NCBI RefSeq assembly: GCF_000938305.1
Contig: NZ_JYMT01000015.1
Coordinates: 2,794 to 38,337 of the forward strand
Origin: Bradyrhizobium sp. LTSP885
GTDB taxonomy: Bacteria > Pseudomonadota > Alphaproteobacteria > Rhizobiales > Xanthobacteraceae
Direction of reading: 5' to 3'
Length of the DNA: 35,544 nucleotides
Under the pieces are notes generated by a model that was given only the letters and a program-made list of their open reading frames with translations, was not told the DNA's origin and made no database searches. The position numbers and the translations under genes are program-made. Below are positions 35,036 through 35,544 of this stretch, in pieces (the first letter of the stretch is position 1; the number at the start of each line of letters is the position of its first letter).

Positions 35036-35544
35036 ATGTCGGTAAAGAAAAAGCCTCTCGTCGTCGTCACCCGCAAGCTGCCGGACTCGATCGAGACCCG
35101 GATGCGCGAGCTGTTCGATGCCAGATTGAATCTCGACGACACGCCGATGACCGCGGAACAGATCGCGGAAGCCGCGCGCAGCGCCGACATATTGGTGCCG
35201 ACGGTGACCGATCTGATCAGCGAGGACATGATCAGCCAGCCGGACTGCAAGCTGAAGATGATCGCCAATTTCGGCAACGGCGTCGACAATATCGACGTCG
35301 CGGCGGCGCATGCACGCGGCATCACCGTGACCAACACGCCGAAAGTGCTGACCGAGGACACCGCCGACATGACGATGGCGCTGATCCTCGCGGTGCCGCG
35401 GCGGATGATCGAGGGCGCCTCGATCCTGACTGAAGGCAAGCAGCACTGGGCGGGCTGGTCGCCGACCTGGATGCTCGGCCACCGCATCGGCGGAAAACGG
35501 CTCGGCATCATCGGCATGGGCCGGATCGGCCAGGCGGTGGCCCG
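35036..35544 (+). CDS. D-2-hydroxyacid dehydrogenase (glyoxylate/hydroxypyruvate reductase-like), 5' part
   Basis: The first 169 codons of a gene that runs off the right edge. The product matches the NAD(P)-dependent D-isomer-specific 2-hydroxyacid dehydrogenases: a catalytic domain with IANFGNGVDNIDVAAAHARGITVTNTP near residues 80-105, followed by ADMTMALILAVPRRM, and the Rossmann fingerprint LGIIGMGRIGQAVA at the visible end. The Arg and Glu-His catalytic positions lie beyond the edge, so substrate class (glyoxylate, glycerate, or other) cannot be fixed. ATG 35036 follows AGCAGGA. Divergent from the SH3 gene. Confidence 0.9.
   Translation, partial: MSVKKKPLVVVTRKLPDSIETRMRELFDARLNLDDTPMTAEQIAEAARSADILVPTVTDLISEDMISQPDCKLKMIANFGNGVDNIDVAAAHARGITVTNTPKVLTEDTADMTMALILAVPRRMIEGASILTEGKQHWAGWSPTWMLGHRIGGKRLGIIGMGRIGQAVA

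Overview
The window looks like a chromosomal core segment of a Bradyrhizobium-type alphaproteobacterium (Bradyrhizobium or a close Nitrobacteraceae relative). This rests on high GC coding DNA, an Irr protein with the Cys29 heme-regulatory motif and His117-119 cluster of B. japonicum Irr, a Fur without CxxC zinc-site pairs, the rhizobial order of housekeeping genes, and palindromic intergenic elements of types I associate from memory with this genus. Almost all of the sequence is ordinary, vertically inherited housekeeping DNA.

Layout. (1) 1-5156, + strand: end of murJ, trpS, a universal stress protein, an Nfu-type Fe-S carrier, tsaB-rimI, fur and a HAD phosphatase. (2) 5342-11096, + strand: the tRNA/rRNA/envelope cluster miaB-phoH-ybeY-corC-lnt. 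(3) 11358-13758, + strand: a PhrR/PraR-type XRE regulator, an M20 metallopeptidase and trmB. (4) 13759-15399: a gene-free stretch with palindromic elements, then a DUF2336 gene on the - strand. (5) 15513-26060, + strand: the translation/transcription operon rimP-nusA-ylxR-infB-rbfA-truB-rpsO, then pnp; a promoter and an intrinsic terminator lie in the leader ahead of rimP. (6) 26201-29006, + strand: a Tat-exported Fe/Mn superoxide dismutase, a GNAT acetyltransferase, an exported unknown protein and a GST. (7) 29116-30072, - strand: an orphan gene of visibly lower GC carrying a HEPN-like RNxxxH motif. (8) 30178-33190, - strand: the unsaturated fatty acid operon fabA-fabB followed by fabV. (9) 33517-35544: irr with a Fur-site-like promoter, an SH3-domain exported protein (-), and the start of a D-2-hydroxyacid dehydrogenase (+).

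Points of interest. Three intergenic elements (5167-5253, 14141-14263, 34078-34161) fold on paper into four-way junctions of the same geometry with different sequences; the first two have no unpaired bases at the junction. A fourth dispersed element (4418-4461) appears to supply the ribosome binding site and start codon of the HAD gene. The enoyl-ACP reductase at the end of fabA-fabB is the FabV type, and just beyond it sits the low-GC HEPN-like gene, preceded by a perfect 9-bp inverted repeat. The rimP-nusA leader has the layout of a short attenuated transcript. I see no phage, transposase, CRISPR array, rRNA or tRNA gene, and no complete multi-gene defence system.

All family assignments come from reading motifs and gene order; no database search was run.
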